A DNA stretch of 37,229 nt from NCBI GenBank assembly GCA_017430765.1, contig JAFRMI010000037.1:1-37229 (forward strand). Direction: 5' to 3'. Below are positions 16,767 to 25,635 of the stretch, piece by piece (the first letter of the stretch is position 1; each line of letters starts with the position of its first letter). Source of the stretch: Lachnospiraceae bacterium. GTDB taxonomy: Bacteria; Bacillota_A; Clostridia; Lachnospirales; Lachnospiraceae. The notes beneath the pieces are model-generated. The model did no database searches and was not told the origin of the DNA. It saw only the letters and a list, made by a program, of their open reading frames with translations. A program made the translations under genes and the position numbers.

Positions 16767-16836
16767 TTGCAGATGGTGCATGCAGCTTTGCAGTCGGTGC
16801 ATGCAGCCTTGCAGTCGGTGTATGTTACATGCAGCC
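16767..16836 (+). repeat. Three 21-base tandem repeats upstream of ileS
   Basis: Units start at 16767, 16788 and 16809 with consensus TTGCAGTCGGTGCATGCAGC. The first two differ at a few bases, and the third carries a 7-base insertion (TATGTTA) and is 28 bases long. Each unit contains TGCATGCA or a variant, so it can fold on itself. Confidence 0.7.
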
Positions 16837-16899
16837 TCCGGGAGGGGCTCATTGAGCAGGAAAGAGAAATCGAGCCCACAGCAATCGCGCATTCGGGGG

Positions 16900-16924
16900 C
16901 TTAAATCCCTTAAAAGTCCTTAAA
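16900..16924 (+). promoter_or_regulatory. Three helically phased CTTAAA repeats before the ileS promoter
   Basis: CTTAAA occurs at 16900, 16909 and 16919, that is every 9 to 10 bases, ending 3 bases before the -35 box. The position and the A/T tracts suit an upstream promoter element for polymerase alpha subunits, DNA bending or a regulator site. Confidence 0.4.
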
Positions 16925-16927
16925 ATC

Positions 16928-16957
16928 TTGACACATCTTGCAGTTCGACTGTAAAAT
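16928..16957 (+). promoter_or_regulatory. ileS promoter
   Basis: A consensus TTGACA (16928-16933) is followed after 18 bases by TAAAAT (16952-16957), about 40 bases before the chosen ATG. The leader is too short for a T-box. Confidence 0.75.
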
Positions 16958-16996
16958 AAGGAGTCACGCAAAAATACAATGATTGGAGCTTGCGCC

Positions 16997-19900
16997 ATGT
17001 ACAAAAAAGTCGATACAAATATGAATTTTGTCGACCGCGAGAAAGAAACGGTAAAGTTCTGGAACGAGAATGATATCTTCAGAAAGAGCATTGAAGAGAG
17101 AAAGGACTGCCCCACTTATATGTTCTATGACGGCCCGCCGACGGCAAACGGCAAGCCGCATATCGGCCACGTTCTGACCCGCGTCGTCAAGGACACCATT
17201 CCCCGCTATCATACGATGAAGGGGGAGCTGGTGCCGAGAAAGGCCGGCTGGGACACACACGGCCTTCCAGTTGAGATTGAGGTCGAGAAGATGCTCGGTC
17301 TTGACGGCAAGGAGCAGATCGAGGCGTACGGCGTCGAGCCGTTCATCGATAAATGCAAAGAGTCTGTCTGGAAATATGAGGGCATGTGGAGAGAATTCTC
17401 CGACGTCGTCGGTTTCTGGGCGGACATGAACGACCCCTACGTGACTTACCACGATGATTTTATTGAGTCCGAGTGGTGGGCACTGCAGCAGATCTTCAAT
17501 AAAGGCCTTCTCTATGAAGGGTATAAGGTCGTTCCCTACTGCCCGCGCTGCGGAACCCCGCTGTCCAGCCACGAGGTCGCGCAGGGATACCGGTCGGTTA
17601 AGGAGCGCTCTGCGATCGTCCGCTTCCCCGCGAAGGACGAAGAGGATGTCTGCTATCTCGCATGGACGACGACTCCGTGGACCCTTCTTTCCAATGTCGC
17701 TCTCTGCGTGAACCCGGAAGAGGAGTACGTCAAGGCGGAGGCCGCGGACAGCCACAAGTATATTCTCGCGGCGTCCCTTGCGGACAAGGTCCTGTCAATC
17801 TTCGGAACCAATGAAGACGGGAGTGCCCGCTATGAAGTTCTTGAGAGGTATAAGGGCAAGGATCTTGAATACAGAGATTACATCCCGCCGTATATCTGCG
17901 CGGCAGAGAAGGCGGAGAGTCTGCACAAGCGGGCTCACTACGTGACCTGTGACGCGTATGTCACGATGTCAGACGGCACCGGTATTGTTCACCAGGCGCC
18001 GGCATTTGGTGAGGACGACGCGAGAGTCGGACGCAATTACGATCTCCCGCTTGTAAAATTCGTCAATGAAAAAGGCGAGATGACAGAGGAGACTCCGTTT
18101 GCGGGAACGCGCGCAAAGCCTTCCGAGAAGGAACTGGCGGAGGGTGCGGTCAGCTGTGACCCCGAAGTTCTGAAGGATCTGGCTGCCCGGGGACTTCTGG
18201 TTGACGCGCCGCAGTTCGAGCACGACTATCCGTACTGCTGGAGATGCAATACACCGCTTCTCTACTATGCGCGTGAATCCTGGTTCATCCGTATGACCGC
18301 CGTGAGAGACGACCTCATCCGGAACAACAACAAGATCAACTGGATCCCCGCATCAATCGGCAAGGGCCGTTTCGGGGACTGGCTGGAGAATGTGCAGGAC
18401 TGGGCTCTCTCCAGAAACCGCTACTGGGGCACACCTTTGAATATCTGGGTCTGTGGCGGGTGCGGGGAGAAGATGTCGATCGGTTCCAAGGCGGAACTGA
18501 AAGAGAAGGGCGAAAACTGCCCCGATGATATCGAGCTTCATAAACCATATGTCGACAATGTCGTGATCCGATGCCCGAAATGCGGCAAGCCGATGCACCG
18601 CGTGCCGGAAGTGATCGACTGCTGGTTTGACTCCGGCTCCATGCCGTTTGCCCAGCACCATTATCCGTTTGAGAATCAGGATCTCTTCAAGGCGCAGTTC
18701 CCGGCGAGCTTTATCTCCGAGGCGGTGGATCAGACGCGCGGCTGGTTCTATTCCCTGCACGCGATCTCGACGCTGCTGTTCAATGAGCCCTGCTTTAAGA
18801 ACTGCATCATTCTGGGGCTTGTGCAGGATGAAAATGGGCAGAAGATGTCCAAATCCAAGGGCAACGCCATCGATCCCATGGACGCTCTCAAGGATTACGG
18901 CGCAGACGCGATTCGCTGGTACTTCACGGTCAATTCCGCGCCGTGGCTGCCCAGCCGTTTCTACGGAAAAGCGGTGCAGGAGGGACAGAGAAAGTTCCTC
19001 GGGACTTTGTGGAACACGTATGCGTTCTATGTGCTGTACGCGAATATTGACGGTTTTGATGCGACAAAGTATTCCCTGGAGCCGGAAAAACTCTCCGTTA
19101 TGGACCGGTGGCTCCTTTCCAAGCTGAACTCCACGATCCGGGAGGTCGACGGCTTCATGGCTTCTTACAGGCTGACAGAGGCCGGCAAGGCGCTTCAGGA
19201 GTTTGTCGATGACATGAGCAACTGGTATGTTCGGAGAAGCCGCGCCAGATTCTGGGCGGGCGGTATGGAGCAGGATAAGATCAACGCGTACATGACGCTC
19301 TATACATCTCTCGTCGCGGTATGTAAGCTGGCGGCCCCGATCATTCCGTTTATGACGGAGGAGATCTATCAGAATCTGGTCCGCGGGATTGATCCGGACG
19401 CGCCGGAATCCATTCATCTGTGCCTCTATCCGGAGGCTGATGCGTCTCTCATCGACCGTGAGCTCGAGGAGCACATGGACCATGTGCTGGAGATTGTTGT
19501 TCTCGGCCGTTCCGCGCGCAATGAGAGCGGCATCAAGAACCGCCAGCCGATCGGAACGATGTTTATTAAGGCGGACTTTGCGATTCCGGAGTTCTATCAG
19601 GAGATCATCCTCGATGAGCTGAATGTGAAGTCGCTTCTTATGAAAGATGATGTGAGCGCCTACTCCGGCAGCACCGTGAAGCCGAACTTTAATGCGATCC
19701 GCGCAAATCACGGGGGAGATAAGATCGGTCCCGTCCGCGCGGCAATCGCTGCCGCGGACAGCGATGAGATTGTGAACGCTATTCGCACAGCCGGTTTTTG
19801 GACCGCGGAGACGAAGGATGTGAAGGTCGATCTGAAAGAGGAGGACCTGATCATCGAGGCGAAGCAGGTGGAAGGTTATACAGCTGCTTCTGACGGAAAA

Positions 19901-20194
19901 GTGACAGTGGTTCTTGACAAGAATCTGACGCCGGAGCTGATCGAGGAGGGATTCGTCCGCGAGATCGTGAGCAAGGTGCAGACGATGCGGAAAGAAGCCG
20001 GATTTGAGGTGATGGACAGGATCCGCGTCTTCTCCTTCGGCAATGAGAAGATTGAGGAGATTCTGCGTCTTCACGATGAAGAGATCTCCGGAGACGTTCT
20101 CGCGGACGGCATTTTCTTCGGGGAACCGAAAGGATATGTCAAGGATTGGAAGATTAACGGTGAAGCGGTCACACTTGGCGTAGAGAAAGTCTGA
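16997..20194 (+). CDS. ileS: Isoleucyl-tRNA synthetase, type 2 (eukaryote-like)
   Basis: This essential cytoplasmic enzyme of 1065 residues charges tRNA-Ile. The class I motifs are intact: His-Ile-Gly-His at residues 55-58 and Lys-Met-Ser-Lys-Ser at 616-620. GWDTHGLPVE and WFDSGSMPF are IleRS-specific. The N-terminus MYKKVDTNMNFVDREK, the Cys-x2-Cys pairs within the catalytic part (CGGC, CPKC) and the long C-terminal region lacking the usual terminal zinc finger place it in the type 2 group. Members of that group are often naturally tolerant of mupirocin. ATG 16997 has GGAG 8 bases upstream and is preferred to ATG 16979. No T-box leader is visible, unlike many Firmicute ileS genes. A hairpin lies after the stop. 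Confidence 0.95.
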   Translation: MYKKVDTNMNFVDREKETVKFWNENDIFRKSIEERKDCPTYMFYDGPPTANGKPHIGHVLTRVVKDTIPRYHTMKGELVPRKAGWDTHGLPVEIEVEKMLGLDGKEQIEAYGVEPFIDKCKESVWKYEGMWREFSDVVGFWADMNDPYVTYHDDFIESEWWALQQIFNKGLLYEGYKVVPYCPRCGTPLSSHEVAQGYRSVKERSAIVRFPAKDEEDVCYLAWTTTPWTLLSNVALCVNPEEEYVKAEAADSHKYILAASLADKVLSIFGTNEDGSARYEVLERYKGKDLEYRDYIPPYICAAEKAESLHKRAHYVTCDAYVTMSDGTGIVHQAPAFGEDDARVGRNYDLPLVKFVNEKGEMTEETPFAGTRAKPSEKELAEGAVSCDPEVLKDLAARGLLVDAPQFEHDYPYCWRCNTPLLYYARESWFIRMTAVRDDLIRNNNKINWIPASIGKGRFGDWLENVQDWALSRNRYWGTPLNIWVCGGCGEKMSIGSKAELKEKGENCPDDIELHKPYVDNVVIRCPKCGKPMHRVPEVIDCWFDSGSMPFAQHHYPFENQDLFKAQFPASFISEAVDQTRGWFYSLHAISTLLFNEPCFKNCIILGLVQDENGQKMSKSKGNAIDPMDALKDYGADAIRWYFTVNSAPWLPSRFYGKAVQEGQRKFLGTLWNTYAFYVLYANIDGFDATKYSLEPEKLSVMDRWLLSKLNSTIREVDGFMASYRLTEAGKALQEFVDDMSNWYVRRSRARFWAGGMEQDKINAYMTLYTSLVAVCKLAAPIIPFMTEEIYQNLVRGIDPDAPESIHLCLYPEADASLIDRELEEHMDHVLEIVVLGRSARNESGIKNRQPIGTMFIKADFAIPEFYQEIILDELNVKSLLMKDDVSAYSGSTVKPNFNAIRANHGGDKIGPVRAAIAAADSDEIVNAIRTAGFWTAETKDVKVDLKEEDLIIEAKQVEGYTAASDGKVTVVLDKNLTPELIEEGFVREIVSKVQTMRKEAGFEVMDRIRVFSFGNEKIEEILRLHDEEISGDVLADGIFFGEPKGYVKDWKINGEAVTLGVEKV

Positions 20195-20209
20195 TGACAG
20201 TCGGACAGT

Positions 20210-20234
20210 GAACCCCGGTTCCCTGCCGGGGTTC
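20210..20234 (+). terminator. Strong hairpin without T-run after ileS
   Basis: GAACCCCGG (20210-20218) and CCGGGGTTC (20226-20234) pair perfectly around a 7-base loop. No T-run follows, so termination would be partial or factor-dependent, and glgP may receive read-through. I see no convincing separate glgP promoter. Confidence 0.45.
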
Positions 20235-20295
20235 CGCTGAACAGGGAGCGTTCGGTTTCCGGGCGCGTACCTGATAAAAGGGAGGAGAGATTATT

Positions 20296-22767
20296 ATGGC
20301 ATTTAGTTTAGTCGGCAGTAAAAAGGGATTTGACAAGGCTGCATTTATAAAAGATGTGAAGAATTACGTGCGGCGTATGTACCGTACAGATATTGAGCGC
20401 GCATCACAGCAGCAGATCTTCCAGGCTGTCGGAAGTGTAATCGAAGACCAGATCATTGAGCAGTGGATGGCGAGCTACAAGCGCTTTAAGGAAAACGGAA
20501 ACAAGATCGTTTACTACCTTTCCATGGAATTTCTTGTCGGCCGCGCGCTCGGCAACAATCTGCTCAATCTCGGCGAGTATGAAGGCGTAAGGGAAGCGTT
20601 GAAGGAACTCGGTCTTGATATCAATGCGATCGAGGACCAGGAGCCGGATCCCGCACTCGGAAACGGCGGCCTCGGACGGCTTGCGGCATGCTTTATGGAT
20701 TCCCTGGCCTCTTTGGGCTATCACGCTTACGGCTGCGGTATACGCTATCATTACGGGATGTTCCGCCAGCAGATCGAGAACGGCTTTCAGAAAGAGAGAC
20801 CGGACAACTGGCTGAAGAATGTCTATCCGTTCGAGCTCAGGAGACCGGAGCACTCGAAGGAAGTCCGCTTTGGCGGCAATACCCGCATCCGGCACAATCC
20901 GGAGACGGGTGAAAATGAGTTTATCTATGAGAATTATTCCTCCGTTCTGGCGGTTCCGTACGATATTCCGATCGTGGGTTACAAGAACGGCGTCGTTGAT
21001 GCGCTGCGCATATGGGACGCGGAGGCGATCAATGAATTCGAGCTGTCGTCTTTCGACAAGGGAGAATATGAGAAGGCGGTGGAACAGGACAACCTGGCCC
21101 GCACAATCACGGAAGTTCTCTATCCGAACGACAACCACATGGCGGGCAAGGAGCTGCGCTTAAAGCAGCAGTATTTCTTCATCTCTGCTTCCGTGCAGGA
21201 AGCCCTGTGCAAGCATATGCGCAATTACGGGACGCTGGACAATCTGCCGGATAAGGTGGCGTTCCAGATGAACGATACACATCCCACGGTCGCTGTACCG
21301 GAGCTGATGCGTCTCCTCATGGACGAGTATGATTACGGCTGGGACAAGGCGTGGGATATGACAACGAAGTGCTGCGCCTACACAAATCACACCATCATGG
21401 CGGAAGCCCTTGAAAAATGGCCCATCGACCTGTTCTCACGTCTGCTTCCGAGAATCTACCAGATCACGGAGGAGATCAACCGCCGGTTCCTGTGTGAGAT
21501 CCAGATGAAGTATCCGGACAATCACGACAAGGTCCGCAACATGGCCATTATCTATGACGGACAGGTCCGGATGGCGAATCTCGCCATCGTGGGCGGACAT
21601 TCTGTGAACGGCGTCGCGGCTCTTCATACGGAGATTCTGAAAAAGGACGTTCTCCGCGATTTTTATGAGATGATGCCGGACAAGTTCAGCAATAAGACGA
21701 ACGGCGTCACACAGAGAAGATTCCTTCTCCACGGAAACCGCGCGCTGGCAGACTGGATCACGGATAAGATCGGCGACGGCTGGATCACGAATCTGAAAGA
21801 ACTGGAAAAGCTGAAGCTCTATGTGGATGATCCGCGGGCGCAGCAAGAGTTCATGAACATCAAGCACAAGAACAAGGTCCGTCTTGCGAAATATATCCTG
21901 GATCACAACGGGATCGAGGTGGACCCGAATTCCATCTTTGACGTGCAGGTTAAGCGCCTCCATGAATATAAGAGACAGCTGCTGAATATTCTTCACGTCA
22001 TGTATCTCAGGAACCAGCTGAAGGAACATCCGGATATGGAATTCTATCCGAGAACCTTTATCTTCGGCGCGAAAGCGTCTGCCGGCTATGAAACAGCCAA
22101 GAATATCATCAAACTGATTAACTCGGTTGCGGATTCCGTCAACAGCGATCCGTCTCTTAACGGAAAGCTGAAGGTTGTCTTTATTGAGGATTATAAGGTC
22201 TCGAACGGGGAGATGATCTTCGCAGCGGCGGATGTGTCCGAGCAGATCTCGACGGCATCCAAGGAGGCGTCCGGAACCGGAAATATGAAATTTATGCTGA
22301 ACGGTGCTCCCACGATCGGTACGATGGACGGCGCGAATGTCGAGATTGTCGAGGAGGTCGGCGCTGAGAACGCGTTTATCTTCGGCCTTTCTTCAGACGA
22401 GGTCATTAACTACGAGCACAACGGCGGTTACGATCCGAATTATATCTTCAACACGGACGGAGATATCCGCCAGGTGCTGGTGCAGCTGATTAATGGAACA
22501 TTTGATCCGGATCCGGAGATGTTCCGGCCGATTTATGACTCCCTTCTCAGCGGCCGTTTCGGTCCGCCGGACCGCTACTTCATTCTCGCGGATTTCCGCC
22601 CGTACGCGGAAGCGCAGAAGAGAGTGGAAGAGGCTTACCGCGATAAGAAGAAATGGGCGAGAATGGCAATGCTGAACACTTTCTCTTCCGGAAAATTCTC
22701 TTCTGACCGGACGATCGAGGAGTACGTGCGGGATATCTGGCATCTGGACCGGGTGGTTAAGAGATAG
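20296..22767 (+). CDS. glgP: Glycogen/starch phosphorylase
   Basis: This 823-residue PLP enzyme releases glucose 1-phosphate from alpha-1,4-glucans such as stored glycogen. Family motifs are clear: YYLSMEFLVGRALGNNL near residue 75, EPDPALGNGGLGRLAACF near 115, and the PLP site EASGTGNMKF, in which Lys665 should bind the cofactor. Length and both ends match bacterial GlgP and MalP. GGGAGGAG precedes the ATG. It follows ileS by 101 bases and ends in a strong hairpin. Together with cellobiose phosphorylase it means that two phosphorolytic routes to glucose 1-phosphate lie in this window. A specificity for maltodextrins rather than glycogen cannot be excluded. Confidence 0.95.
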   Translation: MAFSLVGSKKGFDKAAFIKDVKNYVRRMYRTDIERASQQQIFQAVGSVIEDQIIEQWMASYKRFKENGNKIVYYLSMEFLVGRALGNNLLNLGEYEGVREALKELGLDINAIEDQEPDPALGNGGLGRLAACFMDSLASLGYHAYGCGIRYHYGMFRQQIENGFQKERPDNWLKNVYPFELRRPEHSKEVRFGGNTRIRHNPETGENEFIYENYSSVLAVPYDIPIVGYKNGVVDALRIWDAEAINEFELSSFDKGEYEKAVEQDNLARTITEVLYPNDNHMAGKELRLKQQYFFISASVQEALCKHMRNYGTLDNLPDKVAFQMNDTHPTVAVPELMRLLMDEYDYGWDKAWDMTTKCCAYTNHTIMAEALEKWPIDLFSRLLPRIYQITEEINRRFLCEIQMKYPDNHDKVRNMAIIYDGQVRMANLAIVGGHSVNGVAALHTEILKKDVLRDFYEMMPDKFSNKTNGVTQRRFLLHGNRALADWITDKIGDGWITNLKELEKLKLYVDDPRAQQEFMNIKHKNKVRLAKYILDHNGIEVDPNSIFDVQVKRLHEYKRQLLNILHVMYLRNQLKEHPDMEFYPRTFIFGAKASAGYETAKNIIKLINSVADSVNSDPSLNGKLKVVFIEDYKVSNGEMIFAAADVSEQISTASKEASGTGNMKFMLNGAPTIGTMDGANVEIVEEVGAENAFIFGLSSDEVINYEHNGGYDPNYIFNTDGDIRQVLVQLINGTFDPDPEMFRPIYDSLLSGRFGPPDRYFILADFRPYAEAQKRVEEAYRDKKKWARMAMLNTFSSGKFSSDRTIEEYVRDIWHLDRVVKR

Positions 22768-22773
22768 CATACT

Positions 22774-22810
22774 AAGGAAACGCTGATCGAATCAGCGTTT
22801 CCTTGTCTTT
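22774..22810 (+). terminator. Terminator of glgP
   Basis: AAGGAAACGCTGAT and ATCAGCGTTTCCTT form a perfect 14-base stem with loop CGA, followed by GTCTTTT. The T-run is short but the stem is very stable. Confidence 0.75.
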
Positions 22811-22882
22811 TCCATATGGGACGGAGTGATGCAGGCCGGCAGGCGTGGGAAGGGCAGCATTTCCAATACAGGAGGATGATAT

Positions 22883-24286
22883 ATGCAGGAAATCAGGTGT
22901 CCGAGATGCGGCGAGGTTTTTCAGATCGATGAAGCCGGATATGCGGCCATTGTCAAACAGGTGCGCGACCGGGAATTCCAGCAGGAGATCAATGATCAGG
23001 AAACACGCCTCATTAATGAGCGGAAAGCCGCCCTTGCGGCACAGAAGAAAGCGCTTGATGCGGAGAGGGAGCTCGCCGTAAAAGATGCCCTCAGCAGGCA
23101 GGAGAAGGACCTTGCGGGCAAGGAGAAGAAGACGGCGGAACTGCAGGCGCAGCTCCTTTTGGAGAAACGCGAACGGCAGATGGAAACGGATGCGCTGCGC
23201 GAGGAGCAGAAGCTCCAGCTGCAGGCGCTTGAGAGTGAGCGGGCCCTCGCTGTCGAAACGGCCGTCGCGAAAATCCGCGAGGAGAAGCAGCATCTGGAAG
23301 CCGATCTTAAGGCCGAGAAGGAGCGGGCCGCGCTGGAGATCGCAGCGCTGAAAGAAAAAAACGAGACGGCGCTCAGGACGGAACGGGAGAGGGCGGAGCT
23401 CGAAATCTCCGCACTCAAAGAAAGGTCCGAGACAGCTCTTCGCACCGAGAAGGCGCGCGCGGAGTCGGAACTGAAGATTATTGTCCGACAGAAGGACGAT
23501 GAAATTCAGCTTTATAAGGATATGAAGACCCGTATGTCTACCAAGATGGTGGGAGAGACCCTGGAGCAGCACTGTGAGACACAGTTCAATATGCTCCGGG
23601 CGGCTGCATTTCCCAATGCGTATTTTGAGAAGGATACGGATGCCAGGGGCGGCACCAAGGGAGATTATATCTTCCGCGATTATGAGGACGGGGTCGAGTA
23701 CCTCTCCATCATGTTTGAGATGAAGAATGAGATGGAGGAGACCGCGTCCCGCCAGAAACACCGGAATGAGGATTTCTTCAAAAAACTCGATAAGGACAGA
23801 AATGACAAGGGGTGCGAGTACGCGGTGCTGGTCTCTCTTCTCGAGGCGGACAGCGAGTACTACAATTCGGGCATCGTGGATGTGTCACACCGGTATCCGA
23901 AGATGTATGTCATCCGCCCGCAGTTTTTCATTCCGCTCATTACACTTCTGAAAAATGCATCCAGGAACGCGCTCTCCTACAGACGGGAACTTGAGATTGT
24001 ACGGAGCCAGAACCTGGATGTGGAGATGTTCAATGAAAAACTCATGGACTTCAAAGCGAAGTTTTCAAGAAATTATGAGCTCGCGAGCCGGAGATTCAAT
24101 GAGGCGGTCGAAGAAATTGACAAGTCCATCGATCATCTGCAGAAGATTAAGACGGCTCTTCTGTCATCGGAGAACCATCTGCGGCTGGCGAATGATAAAG
24201 CCGACGATCTCTCTATAAAAAAACTCACCCGCGGAAATCCGACGATGAAGGAAAAGTTCGAGGAAGCGGGAATTGAAATCAAATAA
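22883..24286 (+). CDS. DUF2130 coiled-coil protein
   Basis: This 467-residue soluble protein begins with a single CPRCGEVF knuckle (Cys6, Cys9). A long Glu/Lys/Arg/Ala coiled coil covers roughly residues 25-210, and the conserved DUF2130 domain covers about 215-420 ([41 protein letters not shown]). A short second helical tail follows. The domain contains Asp, Glu-x-Lys and Gln positions in an order reminiscent of PD-(D/E)XK nucleases (GDYIFRD then FEMKNE), but I know of no proven activity. The function is unassigned. AGGAGGAT precedes the ATG. It stands alone between two terminators; no promoter was clearly seen. Confidence 0.85.
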   Translation: MQEIRCPRCGEVFQIDEAGYAAIVKQVRDREFQQEINDQETRLINERKAALAAQKKALDAERELAVKDALSRQEKDLAGKEKKTAELQAQLLLEKRERQMETDALREEQKLQLQALESERALAVETAVAKIREEKQHLEADLKAEKERAALEIAALKEKNETALRTERERAELEISALKERSETALRTEKARAESELKIIVRQKDDEIQLYKDMKTRMSTKMVGETLEQHCETQFNMLRAAAFPNAYFEKDTDARGGTKGDYIFRDYEDGVEYLSIMFEMKNEMEETASRQKHRNEDFFKKLDKDRNDKGCEYAVLVSLLEADSEYYNSGIVDVSHRYPKMYVIRPQFFIPLITLLKNASRNALSYRRELEIVRSQNLDVEMFNEKLMDFKAKFSRNYELASRRFNEAVEEIDKSIDHLQKIKTALLSSENHLRLANDKADDLSIKKLTRGNPTMKEKFEEAGIEIK

Positions 24287-24336
24287 AAACGTTTCAGGAG
24301 CATGGAACGAAGCGTAATGCGAATGCCCGCTTTACT

Positions 24337-24371
24337 AAAAAAACAGAGGCCGTTTAGACCTCTGTTTTTTT
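24337..24371. terminator. Two-way terminator between the DUF2130 and GntR genes
   Basis: A run of seven A then CAGAGG (24337-24349) pairs with CCTCTG then seven T (24359-24371). It works on both strands and serves the convergent genes. Confidence 0.9.
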
Positions 24372-24462
24372 ACGGAGAGCGTTACAGCCCCTTGTCATTA
24401 TCTGTGATTCCGGCCAGCGGGGATGGTTTTATGAAAGACAGATATCCATGAAAGAAAAAGGA

Positions 24463-25179
24463 TTAGATAATTTCGCCGGGGTTCCTGTTCCCCAGGCTGT
24501 CAGCTGTCCCTTCCAGATGTTTCAGATATTCTTCCGAGCTGAAGTATTTCAGGGCGGCGGTGCGGCAGGTCTTGAGGTGCCTCCGCATCAACTCCGCACA
24601 GACGTCCGGATCCTGATGCTCAATGAGGCTGTCCAGAATCTCCAGGTGCTCTTCTCTGGCCTTATGAATCTTGACCTTATCCTGTCCGGTCGCAATCAGC
24701 ATGCGCGTGTTGTCGTTAAACAGTTTGTGCATCATGGTGATGAGATACTGGTTGCGGCACTGGTCGATCAGAAACAGATGCATCTCCATATCAAGCTCTG
24801 TCGAGTCCTCGATGTCCACTTCCGGTTCTTCGAACCGATGGCGGTATTCAATGAGATCAAGAACATTGAGATAGGGATAGGCGAGCGTCAAAGTGACCGG
24901 CTCAATCTCTATTCTTGTCTGAAAGATCTGCAGTACGTTGTCAACTGTGATGTCGGAGATATAGATTCCCTTCTTGGGGAGGACTTTCACATACCCCTCT
25001 ACCTCCAGCTGGCTGATCGCTTCGCGGATCGGCGTGCGGCTCACGCCGTATTCCTCAGAGAGCTGCATTTCATTGAGTTCCGAACCGGGCTCAAAAACAC
25101 AGCGGATCAGTTTATCCTTCAGATCCTCATAGATTTTTTGCTTCAAACCTTTGCTCTTTTTCGTATCCTGATATGTCAT
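24463..25179 (-). CDS. GntR-family regulator, FCD (FadR) subfamily
   Basis: This 238-residue repressor-type protein has an N-terminal winged helix (about residues 10-76; LIRCVFEPGSELNEMQLSEE, then YGVSRTPIREAISQLE). A helical FCD ligand domain (about 83-225) follows. The FCD metal site is complete: Asp130, His134 (LDMEMH), His178 (EEHLEIL) and His201 (RRHLKTC). FCD proteins mostly sense sugar acids or other organic acids. The gene is divergent from the sugar importer operon and is preceded by its own promoter and a TGTATACA palindrome, so local control of the operon is likely. AGAGG stands 5 bases before the ATG. Confidence 0.92.
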   Translation of the reverse strand: MTYQDTKKSKGLKQKIYEDLKDKLIRCVFEPGSELNEMQLSEEYGVSRTPIREAISQLEVEGYVKVLPKKGIYISDITVDNVLQIFQTRIEIEPVTLTLAYPYLNVLDLIEYRHRFEEPEVDIEDSTELDMEMHLFLIDQCRNQYLITMMHKLFNDNTRMLIATGQDKVKIHKAREEHLEILDSLIEHQDPDVCAELMRRHLKTCRTAALKYFSSEEYLKHLEGTADSLGNRNPGEII

Positions 25180-25248
25180 ACATACCTCTTCGGTTCAAAG
25201 GAATGGAATGATCCGCCCCATAAAACTTTAATAACTTTTGATGACTGT

Positions 25249-25277
25249 AGTATAAAACGGACAGTTTAAAGAATCAA
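25249..25277 (-). promoter_or_regulatory. Promoter of the GntR gene
   Basis: On the reverse strand TTGATT (25272-25277) and TATACT (25249-25254) are 17 bases apart, about 70 bases before the ATG. Confidence 0.65.
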
Positions 25278-25294
25278 GTCTTCAAAGGACGTAA

Positions 25295-25302
25295 TGTATA
25301 CA
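25295..25302. promoter_or_regulatory. GntR operator candidate 1
   Basis: The perfect palindrome TGTATACA lies just upstream of the GntR gene's -35 box. The same octamer recurs 198 bases away in the operon promoter. Operators centred on GTATAC are common for FCD-type GntR proteins. Confidence 0.5.
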
Positions 25303-25482
25303 ACAGGATAGAAAAATGCCCTACAATGTCGACAAGAGGCGAGAAATGATGGAGAAATTCGACATATTTTCCAAATTCAAGGAAAAATGTTTTGGAAGAT
25401 TAGCGGGAAAAATGAATAATTATCCTCTTATAAATAGTAATAATTCACAAAAATGAAGGAATTATTTTGGAACAATCATGGA

Positions 25483-25512
25483 TTGCAGATGATGTATACA
25501 TGATGGTAAAAT
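25483..25512 (+). promoter_or_regulatory. Promoter of the sugar importer/catabolic operon
   Basis: TTGCAG (25483-25488) and TAAAAT (25507-25512) are 18 bases apart. The spacer contains the palindrome ATGTATACAT, so bound repressor would occlude the promoter. The leader to the first ATG is about 115 bases, and I recognise no riboswitch in it. Confidence 0.6.
25493..25500. promoter_or_regulatory. GntR operator candidate 2, inside the operon promoter
   Basis: TGTATACA is the core of the 10-base palindrome ATGTATACAT (25492-25501). It sits between the -35 and -10 boxes of the operon promoter. Confidence 0.55.
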
Positions 25513-25635
25513 AATTCGGTCAAGGTATGATTTAAGTAACCATATGCAGCATGCGTGTCCTTGCAGCGATTTTCCCGCAGTGAGGCAGAAGATCCGTGCT
25601 GCGGTGATTGCTTCAAAATGAAGGAGGACTTTTAA

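Noticed and set aside
16767..16836. CRISPR or mobile-element end
   Set aside because: There are only three short head-to-tail units, with no spacers and no transposase.
16696..16996. T-box riboswitch before ileS
   Set aside because: No T-box core, specifier loop or antiterminator is present, and the predicted leader is only about 30 bases.
18353..20074. 573-codon reverse-strand open frame
   Set aside because: It is a shadow of ileS, whose motifs are intact throughout the forward frame.
25326..25365. Inverted repeat ATGTCGA / TCGACAT with a 26-base gap in the gntR-operon spacer
   Set aside because: The arms are short and far apart and are not placed at either promoter; probably chance.
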